From the NCBI GenBank assembly GCA_946965045.2, contig OX337239.1, positions 2,875,268-2,939,267 on the forward strand: a stretch of DNA of 64,000 nucleotides. Direction: 5' to 3'. The stretch is from Epithemia pelagica. Lineage: Eukaryota; Bacillariophyta; Bacillariophyceae; Surirellales; Surirellaceae. The translations under genes and the position numbers were made by a program. Each line of letters begins with the position of its first letter. Position 1 is the first letter of the stretch. Below are positions 55,237 through 64,000 of this stretch, in pieces. The notes below the pieces were generated by a model. That model was not told the DNA's origin, did no database searches, and saw only the letters and a program-made list of their open reading frames with translations.

Positions 55237-58200
55237 ACGAAAGACAAAAACTCCCCGACACTGTCCAGTACCCGACTGCCCATGGACGGTGCCATCATCA
55301 TCAACCAACCCCCATGCCTCCCTGAAGGAACACCTAATCACCGAGCACAACGAAACTCACCCAACAGACTACCTCACACCCAAATACTGCAACCAACACG
55401 GCTTTCATCCATGCCCCAAATGCGACACGCCCACAGCCATCTTCACTACGGAAGGGCATCTAAGACAACACGTAACAAAAAAACATAGTAGGACGAAAAC
55501 AAACCTCCAGTTAGTCCTACAAACCTACCGACATTCTCAACCAGAAAATGAGAGACAATGGAAAGATAGCTTAGCTTATCTGCACAAACTGCAGCTTTCA
55601 CCACCACCATTCCGCCGAAGTATCTGGCACAAACTAAAGCCTCCAATCAGAGCAGAATTTTACACAACATACAACACGGTTGTGTCTTGGATCCTTGAAG
55701 CAACACCACCCCTGTCCCCCTCGGTCCTGAAGGATGACAGACCACCACAACACGACATCGACGCCAGTCCCTTTTGGAAATTGTTAATTCTATTAGAGTC
55801 CCTCCTGCTGGCACCAATCAAAGGAACAGTGCACCTCACCCATGCAAACGCCTTTCAGGCCCGGCTCTCCTGGTTTAAGACCGGCAGACTCGAAGAGCTC
55901 CACAACATGATCTGGAATCTAACTCCACTCCCGAAACAGGGAGCAATCAACAAGAAAAAACAGAAACAACGACATCAACAACAACATCACCCCTCTCAGT
56001 CCGACCAACTGCCACAATGGCGTATCAACTCAGCTCAACAATTAGCCGACCTTGGCAATTACCGAGCAGCAGTCAAACGACTCACAACAAACACACCACC
56101 AGCAACATTGACAGCACCAAGAGTCAAACATTGCCAGGACGAACTCTTCCCACAAAGACAACGACCACCCCCGTCAACAAGATCACATGGTCAAACAACA
56201 ATGGGACCCCCAGCCGCGCAGTACTTGAAGCTAACAGACGAGTCCTTCGAAAGAGCACTGCGGCAGATGACACCGGGGACGGCCTCGGGACCGTTCTCAA
56301 CATGCATCGACACAATAGTGTCGATGGCCCTCCACAAGACAACAAAAGCGCCGGATGCAACAAGACCGTACTTCCACAACATCAAGTCACTCATACAACT
56401 CGTTGTGACTGCCCAAGTACCGACAACAATCCAACCAATTCTCGCAAGCAATTACTTTCTTGCTCTGCACAAAGACATGAACAATCTGGAACGGTTAGGG
56501 CCAATTGGGATTGGAACAGCCATCAGAAGAGTAGCGGCCAAGACAGCCCTGGTTCACCTTACCGACGCCAATCAACCCCTCATGCTCCAAGGAGGCCAGT
56601 ACGGCATACAAGTGCCCGGGGGAGTCGACTTTGTCGCACAAACCACGGTCATGGCAGTGCGGCAATACATCAACCGAAATCCAACAACGACAGACCCATC
56701 AACAACATCAACACCAACCGACAGCCAGACGAGACCTCCAAGCTAAGCACTGGTCATGCTGGATCTAACAAATATGTTCAATAATGTGAGCAGAACCGAA
56801 GCAAGAAAAATCTTGTTAGAGCACGAAGAAACAACACCACTGGTCCCCTTGTTTGACCTGTTAACACAACACACCTGCAAACAATGGAACTTCGACGAAA
56901 ACAAACAAGCACAGTTTTTACGGCAAGAAGAAGGGTTCCCACAGGGCTGCCCTTTGAGCCCGCTATTCTCCTGTCTCGTCTTACTGGCCTTAACAAACAA
57001 GCTGAACAAAGAACAAGCCAAAAGAGCACAACAACAACAGCGCAACAACAACCCACACGACGACGAAATGGGCGGAATAGGACACACCGCATCCATCATG
57101 GATGACACATCAGTGTGTTTGACCCACTGCGACGTCCCATGGTTCCTAAGACGTTTCGAAGCACTCGGTCAGCCTTTGGGAATCATTTTGAACAAAAACA
57201 AAACAACAATTCTTACCTCCACTGACGGTACATCCCCAGACACTCTAGACCCAACCGACAAACAGTGCCTCGAACAAGCGCTGTCGTTCCTTTCTCCAAG
57301 AGACCCGGCAAAAGCCGAGATCACAAACGGCGTACGATTTCTCGGACAGCCTATAGGCTACAGCAAATTCGCCCAACAATACATCCAAAACAAAGTGAAA
57401 AAGATGCACCACAAACTAGACTGTTTCTTGCAACTGCCTGACCTCCAAACCAAACACAACCTTTTCAAATTCACTATGGTATCGTCCCTGTTGCACCTGC
57501 TACCATCAGACGTCAACCTGGCACACACAACAACAAATCCAAGAACGACGCTTTGGTCAAGCCCAACAACATTAGAGACAGAAAAAATCGTTACACGTTT
57601 TCTCTCAGAACTCACCTCGCTCCCCGAAACAGAGATCAGCACTTCGGCTTGCCTCATTGCGGCAATGCCACAACGACTCGGAGGCCTCGGCTACCAACAA
57701 GCGGCCACATCGGCGTACCCAAGATTGCTAACCCAAACGGCACAAGCAATCGCCTTAGCAACCTCAAGAGAAACACCAATCCCGAAAGTCCACCAAAGGG
57801 AACTTATCAATTGGCAAGAAAGCACCGATGAGTATCTGACAATTTCCGAAAAACACTTTCACTATACGCCAATGAACACGCAGAAGAGCAATTGTACACA
57901 CCAACGAGGTATGACCATACCACTCACAACAGACTTCTCCATCACACAGTCCACGAGCACACCCTACCGCGATTGGTAGCCGAAACCACACCAGAACAAC
58001 GAACCTTCCTCCCCGGTTTATTGTCGCCTCTCACCAGTTTGGCACTGTCTCTTCCCTTGACAGCAACACAATTTCGCTATCCAAACAAAGTATTCCAAAC
58101 GGCAATCAAAAGAAAATTGCGGCTCCCCCTGTTCGTGAATGATCCAACACAGTCTTGGCCACAGAAATGCCGCTGCTCGAAGAGCAAGGCAATTGACCCT

Positions 58201-59121
58201 CTGGGAGACCATTTGTTCTCATGCACCTCCGCTTCGAAAACAGCCCTTTCAAATGCAATTCGAGATACCTTATTCGATGTACTAAGACAACTCGCACCAG
58301 CAGCTGGAACAGTCGAAACCACCCACAACGTCCACGTTGAGCCACCTGGTTTGGCTCCGCAACACGAGCGAAACATACGGCCCGCCGATGTTGGGATGCT
58401 CCTCCGAAAGCCACACCACAACAACCACTTTCAATATGTGGCAATAGACATCACAATTCCCCCACCTCAGCAACCTTTGCCAATCAACGACCCGTCCGAC
58501 CACAAAACAATAGCCACAATGGCATCTAGGGCGCATCAGGAGGCAGCAAGGGCTAAGTTCTGTCGGGATCCACAAACAGCCACACACCTGCTCCACAACG
58601 GAGTTTATCTCTTACCATTCACCGTCGACCACCTTGGTTCCTTGGGATCCTTCGCCGATACCCTTCTATTCCCATCAGAATATCGCAACCAAACCTTATC
58701 AACAACCGAACCCCCGCCATGGAATAACCCCTTTTTTGGAAAAGACGAAAAGCGAAGCAAATCACATCCCGCGGCATACGCACTCTTGCAACAACTGAAA
58801 GAAGCGCCAAACAACCTGCTTACCAAGGCAAACAAAAACACAAAAAAGTTTAGCTATCCAGAAGCAAACATATACACAATCGGACACTTTGCAAAAGCCT
58901 CATTGGGACATGCAATAGTATCGGCACTGGCCAACCATGCCAACAATAACATCACAGCGATCCAACATCACCAATCCAATCGAAAAACTCGAATCACACA
59001 ATTGCAAAATCTGGCAACACCATGTTTTGCACCAGTCACTCCGATCTACTCCCCGGCTCCAATGGCACAGTTCATCACTGCCACGGACACAGCCCCACTC
59101 CTTTGCGAACTCGCCGCTTAG
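55229..59121 (+). pseudogene. LINE-like ORF2: C2H2 fingers, reverse transcriptase, restriction-like endonuclease
   Basis: Residues about 10-40 ('CPVPDC...HLITEH') and 60-100 ('CPKC...HLRQHVTKKH') look like two C2H2 fingers. The RT region shows 'GPIGIGTAIRRVAAK', 'PGGVDFVAQTT', motif A 'MLDLTNMFNNVSR' (56756), motif B 'GFPQGCPLSPLFS' (56936), motif C 'IMDDTSV' (57094), and 'GIILNKNKTTI'. The C-terminus has a Cys-His cluster 'CRCSKSK..D..GDHLFSC' (58168), then 'RPADVGML' and 'YVAIDITIPP'. This matches the layout of the PD-(D/E)XK-type endonuclease of R2/NeSL/CRE-like LINEs. A TAA at 56744 sits just before motif A, and a frameshift lies between 57850 and 57892. No APE-type endonuclease is present. 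No poly-A tail is evident after 59121. Confidence 0.82.
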
Positions 59122-59375
59122 GAGTCCCACTTTACCATAGACAATAACATACTAAAAAGACTAAAGGTATATGACAACATCGAGACCCAATCGTCCAGTT
59201 ATGGGCTATCGGTGGGCGTGATAGCGCAAACAAACCCCTGCTCGATTTGGCTCGTTTTTGTTGGAACGAGATTTTCAACCGTAACTCGATGTACTGCCGA
59301 AGCTCCAATATGGTAGTTCTACAGTTCATACTTGAAGGGCTTTTACTTTAGCGTCTACCTTCGTGAAACCAACTA

Positions 59376-60240
59376 TCATAACTATCGTAGGTGCCATGGT
59401 TATCGCAACATAGTCGTCCATCGATGAGGATTTTCATCTCTCGCGACACGAACCACAATCGATCCTCATCGTCAGTTTCCGCTACTCGTCTCATTCAATC
59501 TTGATTCTCTGCCCCTCCTTTTTTGTAGCATTTTAGTTTAGGAACACTTGAGCGTAACGAGGTATCAGATTGACCGTAGGCGCCATGGTCATTGAGAATG
59601 GGCCATCCATTGATGGAGGCATTTTTCTCGATGTAGCACGTAGCACACAACATTTCGAGACCGAAGGACGTTGCTACTCGTCTCGTTCAATATTGACTCG
59701 CTTGCCTTCCTACTTTGTAGCATTTTAGTTTAGAACCTACTTGAGCGTACCCAAGTCTCAGATTGACCGTAGGCGCCATGGTCATTGAGAATGGGCCATC
59801 CATTGATGGAGGCATTTTTCTCGATGTAGCACGTAGCACACAACATTTCGAGACCGAAGGACGTTGCTACTCGTCTCGTTCAATATTGACTCGCTTGCCT
59901 TCCTACTTTGTAGCATTTTTAGTTTAGAACCTACTTGAGCGTACCCAAGTCTCAGATTGACCGTAGGCGCCATGGTCATTGAGAATGGGCCATCCATTGA
60001 TGGAGGCATTTTTCTCGATGTAGCACGTAGCACACAACATTTCGAGACCGAAGGACGTTGCTACTCGTCTCGTTCAAAATGGACTCATTGCCCCTCCTAC
60101 TTTGTAGCATTTTAGTTTAGGACCTACCTGAGTGTACCCAGGTCTCAGATTGACCGTAGGCGCCATGGTCATTGAGAATGGGCCATCCATTGATGGAGGC
60201 ATTTTTCTCGATGTAGCACAAAGCACACGAGATTGGGCAA
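59376..60240. repeat. ~193-bp tandem repeat array
   Basis: The motif 'ccgtaggcgccatggtcatt' recurs at 59574, 59767, 59961 and 60154, spacing 193-194 bp. A diverged unit lies near 59385 ('cgtaggtgccatggttatcg'). Units include 'gatggaggcatttttctcga' and 'tactttgtagcattttagt'. No coding potential. Sits between the LINE 3' end and the SET-domain gene. Confidence 0.93.
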
Positions 60241-60375
60241 GCTTCAAATCAATTTTTAAGTGTCGTCTGAAGATGTCGGAGACAGGGGACGATTGAGACG
60301 AGAAATGGAAGTGGGGAGGTCATGGATTACAACAACAGACGAAAGTCTATCACGCAAGCATAAACTTATAGTTTT

Positions 60376-63137
60376 TTATTTTAGAAGAAGTGCGCCACGA
60401 ACTTTCTTTGGAGATTTATAGTGGACATGCTGACTGTGCCGGAAATATTTTGCGAGACGATCTTCTGAGTTGTAGTAGGGTGGTAACTGGTACTCGTTTT
60501 TGGGAAGATATGGATGAATGGTTTGATCACGCCCTTGATACATGTAGAAATGGGCACGTGGATTGCCTTGGGCACTGGTCAAGAAGCCTCCGGCGTGAAC
60601 AGTATCGCCTCGCATCATGAGGAACGTTCCATAGGGAACGTCGACCACCTCACCCAACTGATGCCTATTCTTCTTGTGGTCCTTGCGGTGCCGCCACAAT
60701 TCTAAAGTCATTCCGTCCTCCGTCAGGGGCACAAAAACAGCAAATGGGACACGTTCTCGGAACGGCACTTTCTTTCGTCCCTTTCCACGAGTCTTGACGT
60801 TGCCTTGGGGTGTCCCTTTCTGTTCAGTCGAACCCTGTTCCTCGTCCGGACTTGGCGTGACCACATCCCATTTGAAATCCAGATGTGGCTCTTGCACCTT
60901 TTCAAATGTGGTCTTGAGGAGCGACAGGTGGATCTGGATACCTTCAGCAAAGGAGTCATCCTCTGCGTACTCCATGTCCACAAGGCCTTGAGCAAGAGTC
61001 TTCTTGAACGTTGCCACAATTTCAGCTACCCGCTTCTTCCCCCAGGGTGTGAATTCGTCATGTGCCACTAATCCTTCACCGTCAAACATGCGCATTTGGA
61101 TTTGTGGGGTGTATTGTTGCACACCCCGCATTCTCTTCGAAATCTTGTCGTCCCCATGCTTCTCCGTTCCGAGAGACCAGAAAGCTCTGTCGGAGCGACC
61201 AAAAAACGTCCTCGTGGATCACCCTCATAATTGATCAACAAGTGGCCATAGTTTTTATTCAGTTCTTTTGCTTTCTCTGCCGGATTTGGTTCCTCCTCAA
61301 CCGCTTCCACCTGGTGAGAGTCCTCCGGACTGGGGTTTTGATTGAGTATCGGGGCGTCATATGGAATGCTTGGTTGTGGCTGAACCTGCCCGTATCCTTC
61401 ATAAGGGAGCTGCCCCTGAGCCACCAAGACATGGGGCCGATGATGCTCATCATAGAAATGCCCGGGCGTGTAGTGGGAATGTGGAGGATGATGGTATGGT
61501 GGACTGTGGTACTGAGGATGATGGTGTGGTTGAAGGTGGTGTATTTGCGGAGAATTGTAGTGGTGCTGTTGAGTGGCAACATCATGAGGAACAGCAGCGG
61601 CGGGAACAGGATGGTGCAGTTGAAGGTCGTGCGGTTGGTAGTGCTGTTGAATGGCAACATCAGGAGCAGCAGCGGCGGGAACAGGATGGTGCAGTTGAAG
61701 GTCGTGCGGTTGGTAGTGCTGTTGAGTGGCAACATCATGAGGAACAGCAGCAGCGGGAACAGGATGGTGCAGTTAAAGGTCGTGCGGTTGGTAGTGCTGT
61801 TGAATGGCAGCATCAGGAGCAGCAGCGGCGGGAACAGGATGGTGCAGTTGAAGGTCGTGCGGTTGGTAGTGCTGTTGAATGGCAACATCAGGAGCAGGAG
61901 CATTACCACCAGAACCACCCATCTTCATCTTCTTCACCTTCTTCGGAGAATCATCCTGGCTGGATCGACCTCGCTTCTTCTGCACATCCTCATCAGGCTC
62001 CTCACCGCCTTCCTTTGAGGCTGCGATCGTCTTGGTGTCCGAGCTAAGGTTGTAGAATAAAAACAGCTCGTCCCCCTCCGCGATCTCCTTGATCACACGA
62101 ACTAGCAGATTCTTGTCGATACGCACGTTGTAGTCCTTGTGTGCTTCGTCAGGTCCTTCTTCTGTATCGTAGAGGTGATACTGGGGATCATTCATCAAAT
62201 GAAACCCCATGAAAAAGAAATCCTCGTTGTCGGCTTGAACGATGCGTTCTCCGTGCTCTCCAAACTGAATTGCGTACTCGGTCCGACCGACGGTCCGAGA
62301 GGTGATATCCAACCCTGCATACACACCAATCACCTCACCTACTTTGTGCTCTTGTACAGAAAAAAGACCAAACCCGGGGCCTTCTTTTCCCTCTTCAGCC
62401 TTGAGGCCCGACTTCTTGACTGTGAAGATGTGTTTTGTCCCCAGCATAATCTTGAAGATCGGATCATTCTTGAGGGAGAAGCTGAACTGTCGAAACTTGA
62501 GGCACGAGTTGTTTCGAGTTTGCTTGGTTGGGATCCCAATCCCAACGGACTTGGGCACAACTTCCCCAACTTCCAGTCCGTAGTCATTTTTCTTGGGGGC
62601 CGTATTAGAGTTCTTGATGCCTGTGCCTGATTTGCGAATGGGCGCATCTGTCACCGAAAATGTGACGCCAATCTTCTTTGCCACAAACACTCCGTATGCG
62701 TTGATCAGCACAGTGCCATCCTTGATCGAAGTGGACAGAAACTTCAGTCCTCGGATGAAATTGTCCCATGGATCCCGTCCATAGGCCTTGACTTTCTTTA
62801 CTGCAGCGACAGCCTCCGCATAATCCTTTTTCCGTTGCTCGCTGAGGCGCTGTTTCAAAGCCGACGCCGAGTCCGTGTATGCATTGTCGTCCTTTAGCTT
62901 GCCGCGACGACTGTCTGCATGCTTTTTCTCGTTGACTTTATGGAGGTCTTCGTCTGTAAGAAACCGATGGCTTGCTCTCGCTTCTTCTGTTGCTGCCATT
63001 GTTGCTTCGTCTGCTGCTGCCATAGGTGATGGTGAATGTGGCTCCGACTCCGCCTCCGAGGCAGCAACTGCAACATGAGCAAGCGCCTTAAGACGCGATT
63101 CAGATTGACTTTGTGTTTTCATTGTTCTCCTCTCCAT
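60376..63137 (-). pseudogene. SET-domain protein with repeats and putative beta-helix (oxygenase-like) C-terminus, broken
   Basis: The first frame starts at 63137 (or Met at 63122) with an Ala/Glu-rich, then Lys-rich helical N-terminus. A SET-like domain lies about residues 250-360: 'GPGFGLFSVQEHKVGEVIG', 'HLMNDPQYH', 'NVRI', and 'IAEGDELFLFYNL'. A basic patch ('KKRGRSSQ', 'KKVKKMK') follows, then a 25/26-residue His/Gln/Pro repeat. A TAA at 61771 interrupts a repeat where sister units have Gln. The same frame goes on to about 61150. After a frameshift near 61130-61150, the last 251 codons carry 'VPFAVFVPLTEDGMTLELW', 'YGTFLMMRGDTVHAGGF' and 'RAHFYMY', reminiscent of a double-stranded beta-helix (cupin/2OG-oxygenase) fold. 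Introns were not recognised but could explain the breaks. A lysine methyltransferase activity is plausible from SET; the C-terminal call is weak. Confidence 0.6.
61550..61905. repeat. In-frame 75/78-bp coding repeat
   Basis: 'tcgtgcggttggtagtgctg' recurs at 61627, 61702, 61780 and 61855 (spacing 75, 78, 75). About 4.5 units encode a His/Gln/Pro/Ala-rich 25/26-residue unit around 'QQHYQPHDLQLHHPVPAA'. Two unit types alternate, differing by a 3-bp indel. Multiples of three keep frame, which argues for past coding selection. Confidence 0.9.
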
Positions 63138-63575
63138 CTTTTTGTAGAGTAGGGGTTTCTCAGAGAGTCTTGGGTTTTCGAGCGTTTCTCAGACAGAGAG
63201 CGTTCGTCATTGCCTGGTCTGCAGACCACTTGACAAAAAAACAAATCAGACCACACTTGGAAAAAATCTTTCGATTCAACGGGAATACGGTTAAAACGTC
63301 AAATTTTGTTACATATTTCATTATGTTTAGAACATTCTTGTCGTTTAATGAAGGCGGGCGGGCATGCGGAACACGCGCTTTTGTAGCGACTGCTCCACAA
63401 AAACTACATCTTCCCTCCAACACCGTTCCACAGTTCATTCAACAATCAACCATGTGCTTGCTTGCAAGTCGAAAAGATGCTTTTGACCGCTAATGGAGAT
63501 TGGACACACAAACAGCAATTCTCAATAACCTCTTAGAAACTTGAGAAGACCAAAACGCACGAGAACGATACAGCA
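63138..63575. other. Divergent intergenic region
   Basis: It lies between the start of the minus-strand SET gene and the + strand frame at 63576, so it may hold both promoters. No TATA box, CCAAT or other element can be named with confidence. Frames here are short and unremarkable. Confidence 0.45.
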
Positions 63576-64000
63576 ATGGAACCACCGCCGCCGAGGCCTA
63601 AGTCATGTGGTTTGGGGATTGGATCGAGATGTTTCATGAGGCGTGGAGACATCCCATGCATTATTGTTGAAGCAGTCGAATTTCATAAGTGGATGGTCGC
63701 TGGAGTGGACGAAAGAGGAAATCTAACAGAGCTAAGAAATGAACGCTCTTCCCCACAGCTTCGATTCCCCAAGAAAGATGAAGGTTTTCCTGGACAACCA
63801 GATCCAGTTGCAGCAACCGGACCTCGACCTACGATCTCAACAACAACCACAGTATCAAATACTCCAGTTCCAGCCAAAACCGCAGCAAGGACAATGACAA
63901 CGGCATCGAGGACAGCAACATCCACGTCAATGCCAACGGCAACCACGACAACGACAACGAGCGCGACAACAAGCGCGACAACGAGCGCGACAACGAGCGC
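63576..64000 (+). CDS. Partial unknown protein with Thr/Ser/Ala-rich repeats, runs off right edge
   Basis: ATG 63576 opens a frame with no stop for all 141 codons to the window end. It starts Pro-rich ('MEPPPPRPKSCG'), then has a compact segment ('RRGDIPCIIVEAVEFHKWM', 'GVDERGNLTELRNE') that looks globular. It passes into Thr/Ser/Ala/Pro-rich sequence ending in a 12-nt, four-residue repeat (Thr-Thr-Ser-Ala). No signal peptide precedes it. Such mucin-like tails occur in cell-wall or surface proteins and in low-complexity linkers; the function is unknown. Codon-phase regularity of the repeat supports coding. Confidence 0.55.
   Translation, partial: MEPPPPRPKSCGLGIGSRCFMRRGDIPCIIVEAVEFHKWMVAGVDERGNLTELRNERSSPQLRFPKKDEGFPGQPDPVAATGPRPTISTTTTVSNTPVPAKTAARTMTTASRTATSTSMPTATTTTTTSATTSATTSATTS

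Overview
The window looks like draft-assembled nuclear DNA of a diatom or close stramenopile relative. The main reason is the retrotransposons. Two Ty1/copia lineages have polyproteins resembling the CoDi-type elements known from diatoms: one with a 'DRGANGG' protease site, one with 'DSHADT'. A 200-base run of N (5546-5745) marks a scaffold gap. No rRNA, tRNA, CRISPR array or bacterial operon is visible. Almost everything is repeat or transposon. The only plausible host genes are a broken SET-domain gene and a partial open frame at the right edge. All identifications come from reading translated sequence, not from database searches.

Layout. 1-3960: a 170-bp-period satellite array running off the left edge. 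4.5-8.0 kb: a relic of a cysteine-rich protein, short repeats, the gap, and two decayed minus-strand genes of unknown function. 8.5-25.2 kb: one large DNA transposon whose CACTA/Plavaka-KDZ-like transposase (+ strand) is cut in two by a 12.4-kb nest of copia elements (10389-22759). The nest reads LTR-internal-LTR-internal-LTR on the minus strand and is flanked by the 5-bp duplication CGGTG. Its left element has an intact 1895-codon gag-pol; its right element is a truncated recombinant. 25.5-27.6 kb: two tandem genes of the same cysteine-rich family. 27.6-31.65 kb: an inverted satellite remnant, then a piggyBac-like transposase pseudogene (-) split by a 1.34-kb terminal-inverted-repeat element full of CGATACAA words. 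31.7-35.1 kb: gene-poor, with small direct repeats and a copia RNase H relic.

35.1-42.0 kb: a pogo/mariner-like element with TA-flanked inverted repeats, containing a decayed copia copy (element 3). 42.6-43.2 kb: six ~103-bp hairpin-containing repeats abutting a 5'-truncated copia element (element 4, +). 46.3-59.1 kb: a LINE-like retrotransposon with a C-terminal restriction-like endonuclease. Its ORF1 is split by a complete copia insertion (element 5, 46918-54332). 59.4-60.2 kb: five ~193-bp tandem repeats. 60.4-63.1 kb: a minus-strand gene with a SET domain, an in-frame repeat and a putative double-stranded beta-helix domain, broken by a stop and a frameshift. 63.6-64.0 kb: a + strand frame with Thr/Ser/Ala repeats that leaves the window open.

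Reading the nesting outside-in gives a relative history. DNA transposons and the LINE came first and the copia elements landed in them. In two cases (CGGTG at 10384/22760 and ATTC at 46914/54333) conceptually removing the insertion and one copy of the duplication puts the host reading frame back in register. That makes those boundaries secure. The least explained material is the three-copy cysteine-rich family, the CGATACAA-rich TIR element, the SET plus beta-helix gene, and the satellite whose monomer reappears beside the piggyBac relic.
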